Assembly: GCA_029974875.1 (NCBI GenBank)
Contig: JARKQP010000379.1
Span: 1 to 6,660, forward strand
DNA length: 6,660 nucleotides
Reading direction: 5' to 3'
From: Mobilitalea sp.
GTDB lineage: Bacteria; Bacillota_A; Clostridia; Lachnospirales; Lachnospiraceae
A program made the position numbers and the translations under genes. Shown here one piece after another: positions 5,701 through 6,660 of this stretch (positions are counted from its first letter, which is position 1; every line of letters starts with the position of its first letter). The notes below the pieces were generated by a model, which searched no databases, was not told the origin of the DNA, and worked only from the letters and a program-made list of their open reading frames with translations.

Positions 5701-6129
5701 ATGGAAGTTAGGAATTGTAAGGGCTGTGGTAGATTGTTTAACTATTTGTCAGGACCACCCTTGTGTCCTTCATGTGTATCAGCCATGGATATGAAATTCG
5801 AAGAGGTAAAAGAATATGTCTATGACCATCCAAGGGTAGGTATCCAGGAAGTGTCGGAAGAACTGGACGTAAGTGTTGCACAGATCAAGCAATGGATCAG
5901 GGAGGAAAGACTTGCTTTTGCAGATGACTCCATGATTGGGCTGGAGTGTGAAGGCTGTGGGGTTACGATCAAGACAGGGCGCTTTTGTAAGGCCTGCAAG
6001 GATAAACTGGCAAAGGGGCTTAATGACCTGTATCCTGCGGAGAAACCGGTACAGCAGCATAATAGGGACCCAAGAGAGAGTCCCAAGATGCGCTTCTTAG
6101 ATAAAAATGGCAACCGCAGAGAGTTGTGA
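5701..6129 (+). CDS. yvyF: YvyF/TIGR03826-type flagellar operon protein
   Basis: This 142-residue protein resembles B. subtilis YvyF, encoded just upstream of the anti-sigma factor gene flgM and of uncertain molecular function. An N-terminal zinc ribbon has C6/C9 and C22/C25. Residues 33-70 form a helix-turn-helix-like segment (VGIQEVSEELDVSVAQIKQW). A second Cys-rich knuckle has C83/C86 and C96/C99. The tail from about 113 is polar and probably flexible (EKPVQQHNRDPRESPKM). The layout suggests a nucleic-acid-binding or adaptor protein. Extending the frame upstream to 5614 would add 29 residues without family resemblance; the strong AAGGAGG supports 5701. The expected following gene, flgM, is absent: the next gene is convergent cvfB 16 bases away. 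Confidence 0.88.
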   Translation: MEVRNCKGCGRLFNYLSGPPLCPSCVSAMDMKFEEVKEYVYDHPRVGIQEVSEELDVSVAQIKQWIREERLAFADDSMIGLECEGCGVTIKTGRFCKACKDKLAKGLNDLYPAEKPVQQHNRDPRESPKMRFLDKNGNRREL

Positions 6130-6137
6130 TAACATAT

Positions 6138-6205
6138 GGCAGGTATTATTTCACCAACCGGATTCCTTTATCGGTAATTGAAATAGTGCCTGCTTTATAT
6201 AATTT
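6138..6205 (+). terminator. Candidate yvyF terminator inside the end of cvfB
   Basis: Bases 6138-6153 pair with 6179-6194 to give a 16-bp stem containing three G-U pairs on the plus-strand RNA. A small inner stem (ACCG 6157-6160 with CGGT 6172-6175) lies in the loop, and a moderately T-rich tail runs to 6205. It begins 9 bases after the yvyF stop and lies over the last codons of cvfB on the opposite strand. The tail is interrupted by A residues, so termination may be partial. Confidence 0.5.
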
Positions 6206-6660
6206 ACCAATGGCTCTTTTGAATGCATTTTTGCTTAGCTTGAATTCAGCCTTAATATCTTCCGGGGAAGAAGTGTCGCCGTAAGGCAGGGCGCCTCCCG
6301 CAGCCGTTAGCTTTGCCAGCACCAATTCAGAATCCGCATCCATCTGCAGATGGGATTTCTCCCTCAGGCTGAGGTTGAGCTTGCCGTCTTCCCTGACGTC
6401 TAGAACACGGGCGGTGATGGTATCACCGATTTTAAGGGAAGAGAAAAGCTCATTTTTCGGTATCATGGCGGAATATTTATTATCCACAGCTACAAATACG
6501 CCGAAAGCGTCGATGGAATCGTAGACGATACCGGTTACCTGGTCATCCTTTTTATAGTCGGAGCCGGTTGACAAAAGATCATATACCTTCATCGTTGCAC
6601 AGAGGCGGCTGCTTTTATCGATATAAAGTGAGACCAGAATCCGGTCTCCCTCTTCAACCT
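6146..6660 (-). CDS. cvfB: CvfB-like S1 RNA-binding protein, 5' end outside window
   Basis: This cytoplasmic RNA-binding protein is of the CvfB/YitL family, linked to virulence regulation in Staphylococcus aureus. On the minus strand the frame stays open to the window edge, and the residues before the internal Met at 6592 (EEGDRILVSLYIDKSSRLCAT) match the family, so the gene starts beyond 6660. 170 residues are visible out of roughly 280 typical. They show the end of one S1-like domain (LVSLYIDKSSRLCAT), a further S1 domain (VTGIVYDSIDAFGVFVAVDN through GDTITARVLDVREDGKLNLSL), then the C-terminal winged-helix domain with LPYGDTSSPEDIKAEFKLS and KNAFKRAIGKLYKAGTISI. The stop is at 6146-6148. 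It converges on yvyF with a 16-base gap and shares its final codons with the candidate yvyF terminator. Confidence 0.93.
   Translation of the reverse strand, partial: VEEGDRILVSLYIDKSSRLCATMKVYDLLSTGSDYKKDDQVTGIVYDSIDAFGVFVAVDNKYSAMIPKNELFSSLKIGDTITARVLDVREDGKLNLSLREKSHLQMDADSELVLAKLTAAGGALPYGDTSSPEDIKAEFKLSKNAFKRAIGKLYKAGTISITDKGIRLVK

Overview
The window looks like chromosomal DNA of a motile, low-to-mid GC Gram-positive bacterium of the Clostridia, most likely a Lachnospiraceae member. Supports are AGGAGG-type ribosome binding sites, TTG starts, an intrinsic terminator, a FlgJ-like protein with no muramidase domain, RecD2 rather than RecBCD-type RecD, and the Firmicutes gene pair comFC-yvyF. 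The taxon is inferred from protein style and gene order, not from a database search.

Layout from left to right: (1) positions 1-1218 hold the end of a flagellar rod operon: the C-terminal part of FlgG, which carries an unusual Glu-rich insert, then a short FlgJ-type rod-binding protein, closed by a strong intrinsic terminator. (2) 1244-3460 encodes a complete RecD2 (YrrC) helicase. (3) 3461-3949 is a 489-base non-coding stretch. It holds a near-consensus sigma-A promoter followed immediately by three tandem copies of an 88-bp palindrome-rich repeat and the first bases of a fourth. (4) 3950-4861 encodes a sugar-phosphate nucleotidyltransferase family protein starting at TTG. (5) 4877-5599 encodes a ComFC-like phosphoribosyltransferase-fold protein, also starting at TTG. 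(6) 5701-6129 encodes a YvyF/TIGR03826-type flagellar operon protein, preceded by a candidate sigma-28 promoter. (7) 6146-6660 on the minus strand is the C-terminal part of a CvfB-like S1 RNA-binding protein, convergent with yvyF and only 16 bases away.

The region mixes flagellar rod assembly (flgG, flgJ), a flagellar regulatory-operon protein (yvyF), DNA repair or uptake (recD2, comFC), a nucleotide-sugar enzyme and RNA binding (cvfB). The comFC-yvyF pair matches the comF-flgM junction of Bacillus subtilis, but here the flgM side is replaced by convergent cvfB. The most noteworthy part is the 88-bp array. Each unit begins with a perfect extended -10 box, carries several overlapping inverted repeats including a terminator-like fold, and lies between a promoter and the nucleotidyltransferase. 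It may be a regulatory leader or an expanded dispersed palindromic repeat. No mobile-element genes, CRISPR array, tRNA or rRNA were seen.
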